From Candidatus Eisenbacteria bacterium (GTDB taxonomy: Bacteria; Orphanbacterota; Orphanbacteria; Orphanbacterales; Orphanbacteraceae): a stretch of DNA of 64,000 nucleotides. A model generated the notes under the pieces. The model was not told the origin of the DNA, did no database searches, and was given only the letters and a program-made list of their open reading frames with translations. Below are positions 1 through 8,153 of the stretch, in pieces. The stretch lies in NCBI GenBank assembly GCA_016930695.1, contig JAFGGD010000046.1, positions 62,001 to 126,000 of the forward strand, written 5' to 3'. A program made the position numbers and the translations under genes. Numbering within the stretch: the stretch's first letter is position 1; every line of letters starts with the position of its first letter.

Positions 1-1165
1 GCCCGTTGAATCTGGTGTTCTTCTCCATGCGAAGCATCAGGTCGAGGGTCTCGCGCCGGTCGTCGTCGGTCTCGAAATTATTGGCCGTGATGAGATCGAT
101 CTGGACGCGGCACTTGAGTCCCTTGAGCACCGAAGCCGCCTCGAGGATCTTCGCCCGAGGTGTCTTCCGGTTGAACACCTCGAAGAGCGTGCGCTCGCTG
201 CCGGACTGCACGCCCATGGCGGTGTTGTTCAGGCCCGCGTCGACCAGCGCCTCCATCACGTCCTTCAACACGCGGCTCGGGTAGGTGTAGCACCAGAACG
301 GGAGACCGATCTTCTCTTTGTATTGCCGGGCGAACTCGAGAGTCCACTCCCGGTTGAAATTGAAGAGGTCGTCGTAAATGGAGATCATCGTCGTGCCGGG
401 GACCGCCTTCGCGCGTTCCATCTCGCCGATCACGCTCTCCACGCTCCTCTGGCGGCAATAGCGCTGGCCCCGGTACAGGTCGTGCACGTTCGAGTTGTGG
501 CAGTACGTGCAGGCGAAAGGGCAACCACGGGAGGTGAGCATCGGATAGGCGCCCACGTCGTTGTCGTAGCGCCCGTCGTTCTCCTTCAGCTCGCCCCGCA
601 CGATGGAGTATTTGTTGTCCGGCGCGTAGTCGATATAGGGGAGATCGGAAAGCTCCTCCTTGGTCACCAACCTCTCCAAAGGGTTCCGGACGATCTCCCC
701 GCCGGATCGGTGCCACAGGTTCGGCACGTCCGGCGCCGCCGCCGCGAGGGAGCCGCGCTCGTCCATCAGGTCGAGCAGCCGGGGAAGCACGAAGTCCGCC
801 TCGCCGATGCAAACCGCCTCGGCGCGTTCCATCGCCTCCTCGGGATCGGATGTGGCGCCGATTCCCCCCATCAGAATAGGGATGTCGAACCGCTCACGGA
901 GCAGACCGGCCAGGTGCATCACCAACTCCCCCTGCACGGAACGGTAGGAGAAGCCGATCAGATCGGGGCGCAGCCTCGCGATGAGGTCCAGTAGGAGCCG
1001 TTCGTCGGCGGCGTGTCCCGGCTCCGCCGTGTAGCCGAACCGGGAGTGGTCGTACTCGCCGTAGCAAATCAGATGAAAAGCGTGCCTGTCCTTCACGAGC
1101 GACGAGAGCTGCCGCGCGCCCATGCAGCACCTGTCGTTGACGGTGATCACCGCGATACCGGCCAT
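1..1165 (-). CDS. B12-binding radical SAM protein (3' end beyond window)
   Basis: The reading frame is open from the ATG at 1165 to the window edge, so about 388 N-terminal residues are visible and the C-terminus is missing. The first ~140 residues look like a cobalamin-binding Rossmann domain, with a strand followed by the segment LIGFSYRS and then ILMGGIGAT. The radical SAM cluster motif CPFACTYCHN follows at about residue 215, which is the canonical CxxxCxxC for a [4Fe-4S] cluster. Later segments (ISIYDDLFNFNREW, MGVQSGSERTL) match the SAM barrel of B12-dependent radical SAM enzymes. A GGAGG lies about 6 nt before the ATG. Such enzymes act on many substrates (methylation, ring rearrangement, tRNA or lipid modification). 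No substrate can be inferred here because the gene stands alone. Confidence 0.85.
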   Translation of the reverse strand, partial: MAGIAVITVNDRCCMGARQLSSLVKDRHAFHLICYGEYDHSRFGYTAEPGHAADERLLLDLIARLRPDLIGFSYRSVQGELVMHLAGLLRERFDIPILMGGIGATSDPEEAMERAEAVCIGEADFVLPRLLDLMDERGSLAAAAPDVPNLWHRSGGEIVRNPLERLVTKEELSDLPYIDYAPDNKYSIVRGELKENDGRYDNDVGAYPMLTSRGCPFACTYCHNSNVHDLYRGQRYCRQRSVESVIGEMERAKAVPGTTMISIYDDLFNFNREWTLEFARQYKEKIGLPFWCYTYPSRVLKDVMEALVDAGLNNTAMGVQSGSERTLFEVFNRKTPRAKILEAASVLKGLKCRVQIDLITANNFETDDDRRETLDLMLRMEKNTRFNG

Positions 1166-1432
1166 GAGTTCCTCCCGCGCCGCTCGCCGGCGGCTCCCGA
1201 ATCGGGCACACCGGCCCGGAGCGTTCGATTCGCCTACACCCCGCGTATCGTCCGGGAAGGAGAAAAGTTGAGCCGGATTGACGCGGTTTCGTTGAAAACG
1301 GCGAAGCTGTCTTTTGAAGCGGCGGCGAAGGAAGATCCCCGAACCACGAAGAGTTCTTCTTCCCTCCACGGCTCCGCGCGAGATTCTTTTTCCGGATATT
1401 TCCGTGAGAACGGGGAAAGGGGAGGATCGGGC

Positions 1433-3538
1433 TCAGACGCCGACGCGGACTTCGCCGGCGAAGAGGGTACGCGCCATCTCCAGGTCCTCCGAGACCTCAC
1501 CGGCGATCTCCTCCAAGGAGCTTTCGTCTTTGATCGGTTCCAGCTCGCGGCGCACCGTCGGGTTCGCTTTCCGCACGAGCGCGTCGAAGAGGACGGGAGG
1601 TTCGAACGACTCGGCCCGCGCGAGGATGTCCGCCGTATGGACGACCCAGATGAGGCGCTCCAGCTCCGGATCGGCGGTCGGCGAGCCGGTGGGCTCGTGA
1701 TGCCAGCGAACCGCTTCCACCAGCGACTCGGGGAACTTCCAGCGCCCCGCCGCCCATCCACCCACCTGGGCGTGGTCGAAACCGATGCTGTCCCTCTCGA
1801 GGCTGCGGGCCTCGTCTTCTCCGAGGAGCCACTCCTTCAGCTTCAGCCGGTCCTCCGGAAGTTCCCGGAGGATGAGGTTCTTGCCGATATCGTGCAGCAA
1901 CCCGGCGGTGAACGCCTCTTCCGGATCGACCCCTTGGGTGCGGCGCGAGAGCGAACGGCACCAGACCCCCACGTCGATCCCGTGGTTCCAGAGATGATGC
2001 GCGTCCCGCGGTTCGTCCGTCAGCTTGCGGGCCAACTCGGCGAGGGCGGCGACGATCACCAGATTGCGGAGCGTGACCAAGCCGAGAATGGTGACCGCCA
2101 GTTGGATCGTCCCGATCCGGCCGGGGAGCCCGTAAAAAGCGGAGTTGGCGTACTTGAGGATGCGCGCCACCAACCCCTCGTCGGTTTGAATCACCTCGGC
2201 GAGGCGGCTCACGTCGCATTCCGGATCGCGCACCATCGCGTTCAGTTTGGCGACCGCCGCCGGCATGACCGGGATCCGATCGCCGATTCCCGAATGGGTG
2301 CTTTCGATGAGAGAGCCCTCATCATCCATGGAATAGCCGGGCGCGACGAAGCCGACGCGCACGTGCGCGAGCAGTCCCTTTTCCTGGGCGCGCACCAGCG
2401 CCTCCACGAGGTCCTTGGGGAAGAGGCCGCGCTTCTCGTCCTCCACGATCCGCCGAATCGCCTCTTCGTGGGGCATACCGGCGCGGAAGGCCCTGTCCGT
2501 GGTCATGGCGTCAAAGGTGTCGACAAGACCGATGATCCGGGCCACCAGAGGAATCTCGTCCCCCATGAGCCCGATCGGGTAGCCGGTTCCGTCGATCCTT
2601 TCGTGGTGGTATAGAACGCCGGGAATGACGTGGTCGAGGATCCCCGAACTCTTCAGAATCTCCTCCCCCACGATGGGATGGCGCTTGATGATGTCGTACT
2701 CCTCGTCGCTCAGGCTCTCCGGCTTATAGAGAATGCAGTCGCGAACGCCGACCTTGCCGATATCGTGGAAGAGCGCCGACAGACGGAGCTTGTCCCGAAA
2801 ACCGCCGGGATCGTCCGCGTCCGATTCCACGCCCAGCTCGTTGGCGAGGACCATGGAGTACATGGCGACCCGGTCCGCGTGTCCCCGGGTGTAGGCGTCC
2901 CGGGCGTCCAGGGCGGCGGCGAGGGACTGAATCATGGCGTAAAGGACGTTGTTGGTTTGGTCCTCTCCCACAACCTCCAGAACGGTCTGACCGAGAAGGA
3001 AGGCGCCCGACTTGAGAACCCTCGTCGCCCTCGGATCGAAGTCGGTTCCGGGAGCGCCGCGGATCGCCACGACACCGATCGTGCTTTGCCCGGCCGAAAC
3101 GGGGATCGCCAGAACGGGCGCCCCGGCGCCTTCCGGCGATTCGGAGGCGGGGAGGTGGGCGGAAACGGCGCCGCCCTCGGCGATGGCACGGGAGAGGAAC
3201 GCCCAGTTCTCCTCCGCCCAACCCGCGGCCGCTTCGGAATCGGGAAAACCGTCGCTCCAGATGGTGGCGGGATCGAGTCGGTCGTTCAGGGTGATCGCGA
3301 GAAACGAGCGGTCGCATTCGCTCCGGTTCCGCAGAGAGGCGATGTATCGATAAAGCAGCAGATCCCCGTTGCAATCAGGAGGAACCGGCGCGCCCTTTTC
3401 CCCGGAGGCGCCGCCTTCCGCCTCTCCCCAACCGGCTAACCGGAGATTACGAAAGAACCGGGAGGCGAAACGCCAGTCGGCGTGAATCTTCAGGACGAAA
3501 TCTTTCAGTGCGGGTTTCGCCAACTGCGAGATGATCAT
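1433..3538 (-). CDS. HD-GYP phosphodiesterase fused to HDOD domain
   Basis: This 701-residue cytosolic signalling protein probably degrades cyclic di-GMP. Residues ~60-190 resemble a GAF-type sensor. HD-GYP follows at ~200-395 with its signature residues visible: H220 in RGHADR, HD at 258-259, H287 in KRHP, HHER at 311-314, GTGYP at 317-321 and the D340/D343 segment. An HDOD domain occupies ~425-620, with MPAAVAKLN at its start and LLHDIGK at ~547-553. No transmembrane segment is seen. The start chosen is the ATG at 3538 (MIISQLAK), which has GGAG just upstream; an in-frame ATG 25 codons earlier gives a charged, unconserved extension. The family role is established; the input ligand and target process are unknown. 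Confidence 0.88.
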   Translation of the reverse strand: MIISQLAKPALKDFVLKIHADWRFASRFFRNLRLAGWGEAEGGASGEKGAPVPPDCNGDLLLYRYIASLRNRSECDRSFLAITLNDRLDPATIWSDGFPDSEAAAGWAEENWAFLSRAIAEGGAVSAHLPASESPEGAGAPVLAIPVSAGQSTIGVVAIRGAPGTDFDPRATRVLKSGAFLLGQTVLEVVGEDQTNNVLYAMIQSLAAALDARDAYTRGHADRVAMYSMVLANELGVESDADDPGGFRDKLRLSALFHDIGKVGVRDCILYKPESLSDEEYDIIKRHPIVGEEILKSSGILDHVIPGVLYHHERIDGTGYPIGLMGDEIPLVARIIGLVDTFDAMTTDRAFRAGMPHEEAIRRIVEDEKRGLFPKDLVEALVRAQEKGLLAHVRVGFVAPGYSMDDEGSLIESTHSGIGDRIPVMPAAVAKLNAMVRDPECDVSRLAEVIQTDEGLVARILKYANSAFYGLPGRIGTIQLAVTILGLVTLRNLVIVAALAELARKLTDEPRDAHHLWNHGIDVGVWCRSLSRRTQGVDPEEAFTAGLLHDIGKNLILRELPEDRLKLKEWLLGEDEARSLERDSIGFDHAQVGGWAAGRWKFPESLVEAVRWHHEPTGSPTADPELERLIWVVHTADILARAESFEPPVLFDALVRKANPTVRRELEPIKDESSLEEIAGEVSEDLEMARTLFAGEVRVGV

Positions 3539-3771
3539 GGTCTCCGCTCTCCGGTTCGAAGATCGGTCGCTCCGGTCTCGTCTCTTCTTCTTCCATGCAG
3601 AGCCATGATGCATTCAGGAGACGCACGGCGAACCGCCCTCACGTCGCTCTAATCATCGGCCGGTGGGGCGCATCGGTTTACATCAAGAACAGTTGTATTT
3701 TTTCTTTGGGTGGGCGGTGGAGAAAGGAAACGGCTAGTCGCCGGAACTGGTTGTTTCTATGGAGAATAGGC

Positions 3772-3796
3772 GGGGCGCCCGGCCGGCGGGCGCCCC
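3772..3796 (-). terminator. hairpin downstream of secreted protein gene
   Basis: A perfect 10-bp GC stem (3772-3781 with 3787-3796) with a 5-nt loop lies 13 nt beyond the stop of the gene ending at 3809. There is no run of T on the minus strand after it, so it may be a weak intrinsic terminator or an mRNA 3' protective hairpin. Confidence 0.5.
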
Positions 3797-3808
3797 CGAG
3801 AGAAAAGA

Positions 3809-4876
3809 TTACTTGATCAGGGTCATCTTGCGGACGCGCTCGAAGCCGCCGGCGCGAAGCCGGTAGAAGTAAACGCCCGCGGGGAGGGATCGTCCGGAGC
3901 GGTCCTCGCCCTTCCAGAGGATGGACTGTCCGCCTGCGGGAAGATCCCGGTCGAGCGGCGTCGCGACGAGTCGCCCGGAGGCGTCGAACACGTCGATCCT
4001 CGCGCGTGACGGCTCGACGAGGACGAACGAGATTTCCGTCGAGGGATTGAAGGGATTGGGTCGGTTGGGTTCCAGCCGGAAAGGAGCGGGGGCGGATGTT
4101 TCTCCGGCGACGGACGTCGCGGGATCCCAGCCCCACACCTCGGCCATCATCGCCCAAAACCCCTTACCCTTCAAGTAACAATTGAAACACTGGGAATGGG
4201 CGCACGCGCAGGATGGGCACTCGTGATTCCCGCACCAGGAGGTGCACCAGTTGCAATAGTCCGATTCGTCCGGGTAGTAGTTCCCGTCCGGGTCCCAGCT
4301 TTCGATATCGGCGAAGTCGAAGAGGATCTTGTCGTGGGCCTGGCAGTAGGCGCGGATCTGGTTGTTCCGGGCGTAGAGATTGCCCTCCACGCCGGTTCCG
4401 TCCAGATGCCCCGTCATGTAGATGAAGAGGACGTTCGGATACTCCGCCTCCAATCCCTCCATCGCGTTTAGGTAGATATCGATTCCCGCCTCGGTGTTGT
4501 CCGAGCAGCCGCCGCACCAGGACCACATCGCCACGTTGTACTCGGGGTGAGCGTCCAGCCAGGTCCGGGTCGGCGCGACCCAAGAGGTATCGCCGTTGTG
4601 GCCGAGATCGTCGCTGATCTCGTGGAACAAAGGCTTCTGGTAGAGTGTGTTTTCCGCGTAGAGCTGGTTCAGGCCGGTGACGATCTGGCTCCCGTGCGAG
4701 GTGTGCCCGTAGAAAACCGTGTACTGCGTGGACACGCTTTCGATCACCGCCTCCGGGATCTCCTCGAACCGGGAGACCGCGACATGATCGGCGATGATCG
4801 CCTCCGCCCCTGCCGCGGTCACGGCCGGGGGAAGCACGAGACAACAGAGAACGAGGGCGATGAGGCACGCGAACAT
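3809..4876 (-). CDS. secreted Cys-rich protein with FlgD-like C-terminal tail
   Basis: A 355-residue exported protein of unknown function. A hydrophobic signal peptide covers residues ~2-22. The body has short conserved-looking motifs (YGHTSHGSQ at ~56-64, GHNGDTSW at ~92-99, YMTGHLDG at ~153-160), suggestive of an SGNH-hydrolase-like or related fold, but no catalytic triad can be assigned. Residues 208-233 hold eight cysteines in CxxC-type pairs (208/211, 220/223, 230/233, plus 215 and 225); none is followed by His as a c-type heme site would need. Residues ~265-355 form a FlgD-like Ig domain ending in AGVYFYRLRAGG. The ATG at 4876 has AGGAGG about 7 nt upstream and is preferred over the ATG at 4906. 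Confidence 0.7.
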   Translation of the reverse strand: MFACLIALVLCCLVLPPAVTAAGAEAIIADHVAVSRFEEIPEAVIESVSTQYTVFYGHTSHGSQIVTGLNQLYAENTLYQKPLFHEISDDLGHNGDTSWVAPTRTWLDAHPEYNVAMWSWCGGCSDNTEAGIDIYLNAMEGLEAEYPNVLFIYMTGHLDGTGVEGNLYARNNQIRAYCQAHDKILFDFADIESWDPDGNYYPDESDYCNWCTSWCGNHECPSCACAHSQCFNCYLKGKGFWAMMAEVWGWDPATSVAGETSAPAPFRLEPNRPNPFNPSTEISFVLVEPSRARIDVFDASGRLVATPLDRDLPAGGQSILWKGEDRSGRSLPAGVYFYRLRAGGFERVRKMTLIK

Positions 4877-5285
4877 AAACAACCTCCTCTCGCCGGCGGT
4901 CTCCACCGCCGGCGGGGTTTCCGCGGCGAGTCTGCGTCGGTCTACGGCAAGGGGCGGTCCAGAAAGAAACGGATGGGGAGATCCCGGACGCCTACTCCAA
5001 TGAACAGCCTGATTATAAAGGATTTACATCAACCATTCCAACTGTTTTCTCCCAAGGACGGGGAGAAACCGGCCCTCGGATCGAACCGAAGATGATCAGG
5101 AATGGGGCTCCCTGTCCACTCAGCGAACGCCTTTCCCGCGGAATCGGGGCCCGGGGGGAAGCGCTCCCTTCTGTCGGCGGACGGGGCGCCGTAGTATACT
5201 GAGAAAAGCGCGACGACGAACGGAGGTCCCGGCGGGGCGGCGGAGAAGAGACGCCCGTGCCGAGACCCGAACCAAGGAAACGACG
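4877..5285. other. divergent intergenic region
   Basis: This 409-bp gap separates the divergent genes at 4876 (minus) and 5286 (plus). It holds a minus-strand promoter (separate entry). On the plus strand there is a possible -10, TATACT at 5195-5200, without a convincing -35. No small gene is supported: the short open frames here have no recognisable sequence or ribosome site. Confidence 0.6.
5012..5041 (-). promoter_or_regulatory. predicted sigma70-type promoter
   Basis: On the minus strand, TTGGAA (5041-5036), an 18-nt spacer and TATAAT (5017-5012) point toward the secreted Cys-rich protein gene starting at 4876. That leaves a leader of about 130 nt. The region is clearly more AT-rich than its surroundings. 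Confidence 0.55.
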
Positions 5286-6377
5286 ATGACCAAATCACGA
5301 GTCGCCGTCATCCGGACGAAGCCGGAGACGGTTTTGGACGATTACCGTCGGCTTTGCGACCTGGCGGGGATCCGCGGGGCGATGGACCAGTCGGCGACCA
5401 CCATTCTCAAGGACAACATCAGTTGGCACCTGCTCTTCCCCGGCTCCAACACGACGCCTTGGCAACTCGAGGGGACGATCCTCGGGCTGAAGGACGCCGG
5501 CTTCGAGGATCTGGTGGACGTGCACAACAAAACGGTGGTCACCATCGCCGATCTGGGCGACCGCTACAACAAGTTCGGTCCGGTTCTGGAGAAATACGGG
5601 ATCCCCAAGAAGTACAACTTCAAACCCGAAGACATGACCTGGGTCGAGTACAAGCCGAAGGCGAAGATGGCGGTGCTCGACAGGATCTTTCCCGACGGGA
5701 TTTTTCTGCCCGACTACTTCTTCGGCAAGAACATCGTCCACCTCCCCACCGTGAAGACCCACAGTTACACGGTGACCACCGGCGCCTTGAAAAACGCTTT
5801 CGGCGGCCTTCTGAACGTGAATCGTCACTACACCCATACATGGATCCACGACACCATCGTCGACCTGCTGGCGATTCAGAAGGAGATTCACACGGGAATC
5901 TTCTGCACCATGGACGGCACCACCGCCGGGAGCGGGCCCGGTCCGCGCACCCTCATCCCCCATCGGAAGGACGTGATCCTCGCCTCGGCGGACCAGGTGG
6001 CGATCGACGCCGTGGCGGCGCGGATGATGGGCTTCGATCCGATGTCGATGCAATACATCGCCCACGCCACCGAGAGAGGTCTCGGCCAAGGGGACCCGCG
6101 GGAGATCGAGATCGTCGGCGACGAGGACGTAGCCGCCGAGCGCTGGAACTTCAAGGTGGGCGTCAACCTCGGCACCGGCACGGGGATGCTCCTCTGGCGT
6201 TCCCCGCTGAAAGTTTTCCAGAAGCTCTTCTTCCGCACGCCTCTGGTGAACATCTTCGTCTTCGCCAGCGAGTACTACCACGACCATTTCTGGTATCCCC
6301 TCAAGGGGCGGAAGGTGGTGGAGCGATGGAAGAAAGAGAGCCCCTGGGGACGGCTGTTCGAGGAGTATCCGGAATAG
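5286..6377 (+). CDS. DUF362 domain-containing protein
   Basis: A 363-residue soluble protein without signal peptide. The arrangement fits DUF362: an N-terminal segment containing ILKDNISWHLLFPGSN, then NIVHLPTVKTHSYTVTTGALKNAFGGL at ~150-176 (the conserved core with K-H and GALKN), a later DGTTAGSGPG, and ADQVAIDAVAARMMG at ~230. DUF362 proteins are often linked to Fe-S or redox functions but have no agreed reaction. No ferredoxin-type Cys motif is present in this copy. AAGGAAA lies upstream of the ATG. The gene is monocistronic: the flanking genes are on the other strand. Confidence 0.8.
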   Translation: MTKSRVAVIRTKPETVLDDYRRLCDLAGIRGAMDQSATTILKDNISWHLLFPGSNTTPWQLEGTILGLKDAGFEDLVDVHNKTVVTIADLGDRYNKFGPVLEKYGIPKKYNFKPEDMTWVEYKPKAKMAVLDRIFPDGIFLPDYFFGKNIVHLPTVKTHSYTVTTGALKNAFGGLLNVNRHYTHTWIHDTIVDLLAIQKEIHTGIFCTMDGTTAGSGPGPRTLIPHRKDVILASADQVAIDAVAARMMGFDPMSMQYIAHATERGLGQGDPREIEIVGDEDVAAERWNFKVGVNLGTGTGMLLWRSPLKVFQKLFFRTPLVNIFVFASEYYHDHFWYPLKGRKVVERWKKESPWGRLFEEYPE

Positions 6378-6455
6378 CGGGGCTTCCGTTTCTCCCACTC
6401 CCTTCCTTCACCCTCTCGTAGCGGTTGTGGAAGGAGAATCCGACTCCGGGTATCT

Positions 6456-7811
6456 CTAGGCCGCCCCCGCCGCGCGCGCGCGGAAGGCGCGTAGCTGGGG
6501 GAGAAGGAAGGCGAGCGTGACCACCGTCGCCAGAGTGTCGGCGACGGGGAAGGCGATCCAAACGCCGCGCACGCTCCAAAAGAGCGGGAGAACGAGCACC
6601 AGCGGAAGAAGGAAGATCACCTGCCGCGACAGGGTCAAAAAGAGCGCCGGCAGCGCCCGGCCGACGGCGAGAAAGACGGTCGAGCCGACGATCTGCAAAC
6701 CCACCAACGGGAGGGCGAGTATGATCCAGCGGAGTGCGCGCACCCCCTCGTCGATCAGCGCGGCGTCCCGTGTGAAAATCGAAAGAATCGGGCGCGGAAG
6801 AAGAAGAAGCACGAGGAACGCCCCGGTCGCGAAGACGGTGGCCGCGGCGAGGGCGATCCGCACCACCCGATCGGTCTTGTCGAGCCGGCCGGCGCCGAAA
6901 TTGAACCCGGCGATCGGCTGCAACCCCTGGGCGATTCCGATGAGCGGCGTTAGCGTGAACATCACGAGCCGCCCCACAACCCCCCATACCGCCACGTAGA
7001 GATCACCGCCGACCGAACCGAGGGTCCGGTTCAACGCCACCGCGAGCACGCTCCCCGAGACGGAGCGGGCGAAGGCGGAGGAACCGAGGGCGAATGTCTC
7101 CCGGAGCACCGGCCAGTCCGGCCGGTAACGCCGCGCTCCCGGCTTCAAGCCGGTCCTCGCCGAGAGGAAGTAGGCGGCCATCCACCCCATGGACACGAAC
7201 TTGGAAATCGTCGTCGCCCAAGCCGCGCCGCGAATTCCCCAGCCGAAACCGAAGATCAGGATCGGATCGAGGATGATGTTCAGCGCCGCGCCGACCAGCA
7301 TGGTCATCATGGCGGTTCGGGCGCTCCCCTCGGCGCGGATCACGTTGTTTCCCGCCATGGCGAACGTGTGGGGGAGCGTGCCGATGAGAAGAACCCACAT
7401 GTAGTCCCGGGCGTAGGGAAGAATCGCGTCACTCGCTCCGAAGGCGCGGAGAAGCGGTTCCAAAAAGGCGTAGCCGGCCACGGTGAGCGCCGCCGAGAAG
7501 AGCGCCGTCACGAGAAGCATGTTGGCGAAGGCGGTTTCCGCCCGCGCAAGGTCCCCGGCCCCGATCGCCCGCGAGATGATCGACGCGGCGCCGATCCCGA
7601 GCATCTGGCCGATCGCCATGGTGAAGACCTGAATCGGGAAGACGACGATGATCCCGGCGATGCCGAGGGTTCCCACGCCGCGGCCGACGAAAACGGTGTC
7701 CACCATGTTGTAGAGACCCATCACGAGCATGCCGATCACGGCGGGAGTGGAGAGCCGGAAGAGCAGCCGGCCGAGCCGGTCCCCGGCGAGCACGTGGTTG
7801 TTTCCGTTCAT
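6456..7811 (-). CDS. MATE family efflux transporter
   Basis: A 451-residue polytopic inner-membrane protein with about 12 hydrophobic segments. The N-terminus (RLSTPAVIGMLVMGLYNMVDTVFVGRGVG) and the mid-protein repeat (GSSAFARSVSGSVLAVALNRTLG) give the two-fold MATE pattern. ALPLVGLQIVGSTVFLAVGRALPAL lies near the C-terminus. Such proteins export drugs or other small organic molecules using Na+ or H+ gradients. The start at 7811 has GAGGAAC upstream. It stands alone; no regulator gene is adjacent, so the substrate cannot be inferred. Confidence 0.92.
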   Translation of the reverse strand: MNGNNHVLAGDRLGRLLFRLSTPAVIGMLVMGLYNMVDTVFVGRGVGTLGIAGIIVVFPIQVFTMAIGQMLGIGAASIISRAIGAGDLARAETAFANMLLVTALFSAALTVAGYAFLEPLLRAFGASDAILPYARDYMWVLLIGTLPHTFAMAGNNVIRAEGSARTAMMTMLVGAALNIILDPILIFGFGWGIRGAAWATTISKFVSMGWMAAYFLSARTGLKPGARRYRPDWPVLRETFALGSSAFARSVSGSVLAVALNRTLGSVGGDLYVAVWGVVGRLVMFTLTPLIGIAQGLQPIAGFNFGAGRLDKTDRVVRIALAAATVFATGAFLVLLLLPRPILSIFTRDAALIDEGVRALRWIILALPLVGLQIVGSTVFLAVGRALPALFLTLSRQVIFLLPLVLVLPLFWSVRGVWIAFPVADTLATVVTLAFLLPQLRAFRARAAGAA

Positions 7812-8153
7812 CGGTTCCTCGGGTCCTCTCGATCCTTCGTGGAAACGGTCCGTCCGGGGAGGGGATGGAAATCCCGGCCATCATACCGCGGCGCGCCGGT
7901 TCGCGCAACGGAGCGACGCAAGGTTTTCGCCGCAAATCGCCAGAGCCGGTTTTCCGGCGCGCACGACTCGACCTTTATCCTCTCTTGACCGGAATGTGCT
8001 TGGCGTGTATCCTATTCATGTTCTTTTCTTAGCTGGGATACGCGCGCGGTCGCACTATCAAAAGAATCACTTCCCGTTCCGCCGTCCACTGTCCCGCTGC
8101 GCGGTCTTTTGACCCGATTTCATCACCATGACAACAGGGTCGAGGTGGCTAAC
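7812..8153. other. intergenic region upstream of dGTPase-like gene
   Basis: The 342-bp gap between the divergent MATE and dGTPase-like genes shifts from GC-rich near the MATE gene to distinctly AT-richer from about 7975, matching the gene downstream. It contains the promoter entered at 7985-8013. A TTG at 8109 would extend the downstream gene by 15 codons but has no ribosome site. Confidence 0.6.
7985..8013 (+). promoter_or_regulatory. predicted sigma70-type promoter for dGTPase-like gene
   Basis: TTGACC (7985-7990), a 17-nt spacer and TATCCT (8008-8013) lie about 140 nt upstream of the ATG at 8154. This is among the closest matches to the sigma70 consensus in the window. Confidence 0.65.

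Noticed and set aside
4178-4255. c-type heme binding in the Cys cluster of the secreted protein
   Set aside because: None of the CxxC pairs is followed by His, so covalent heme sites are absent.
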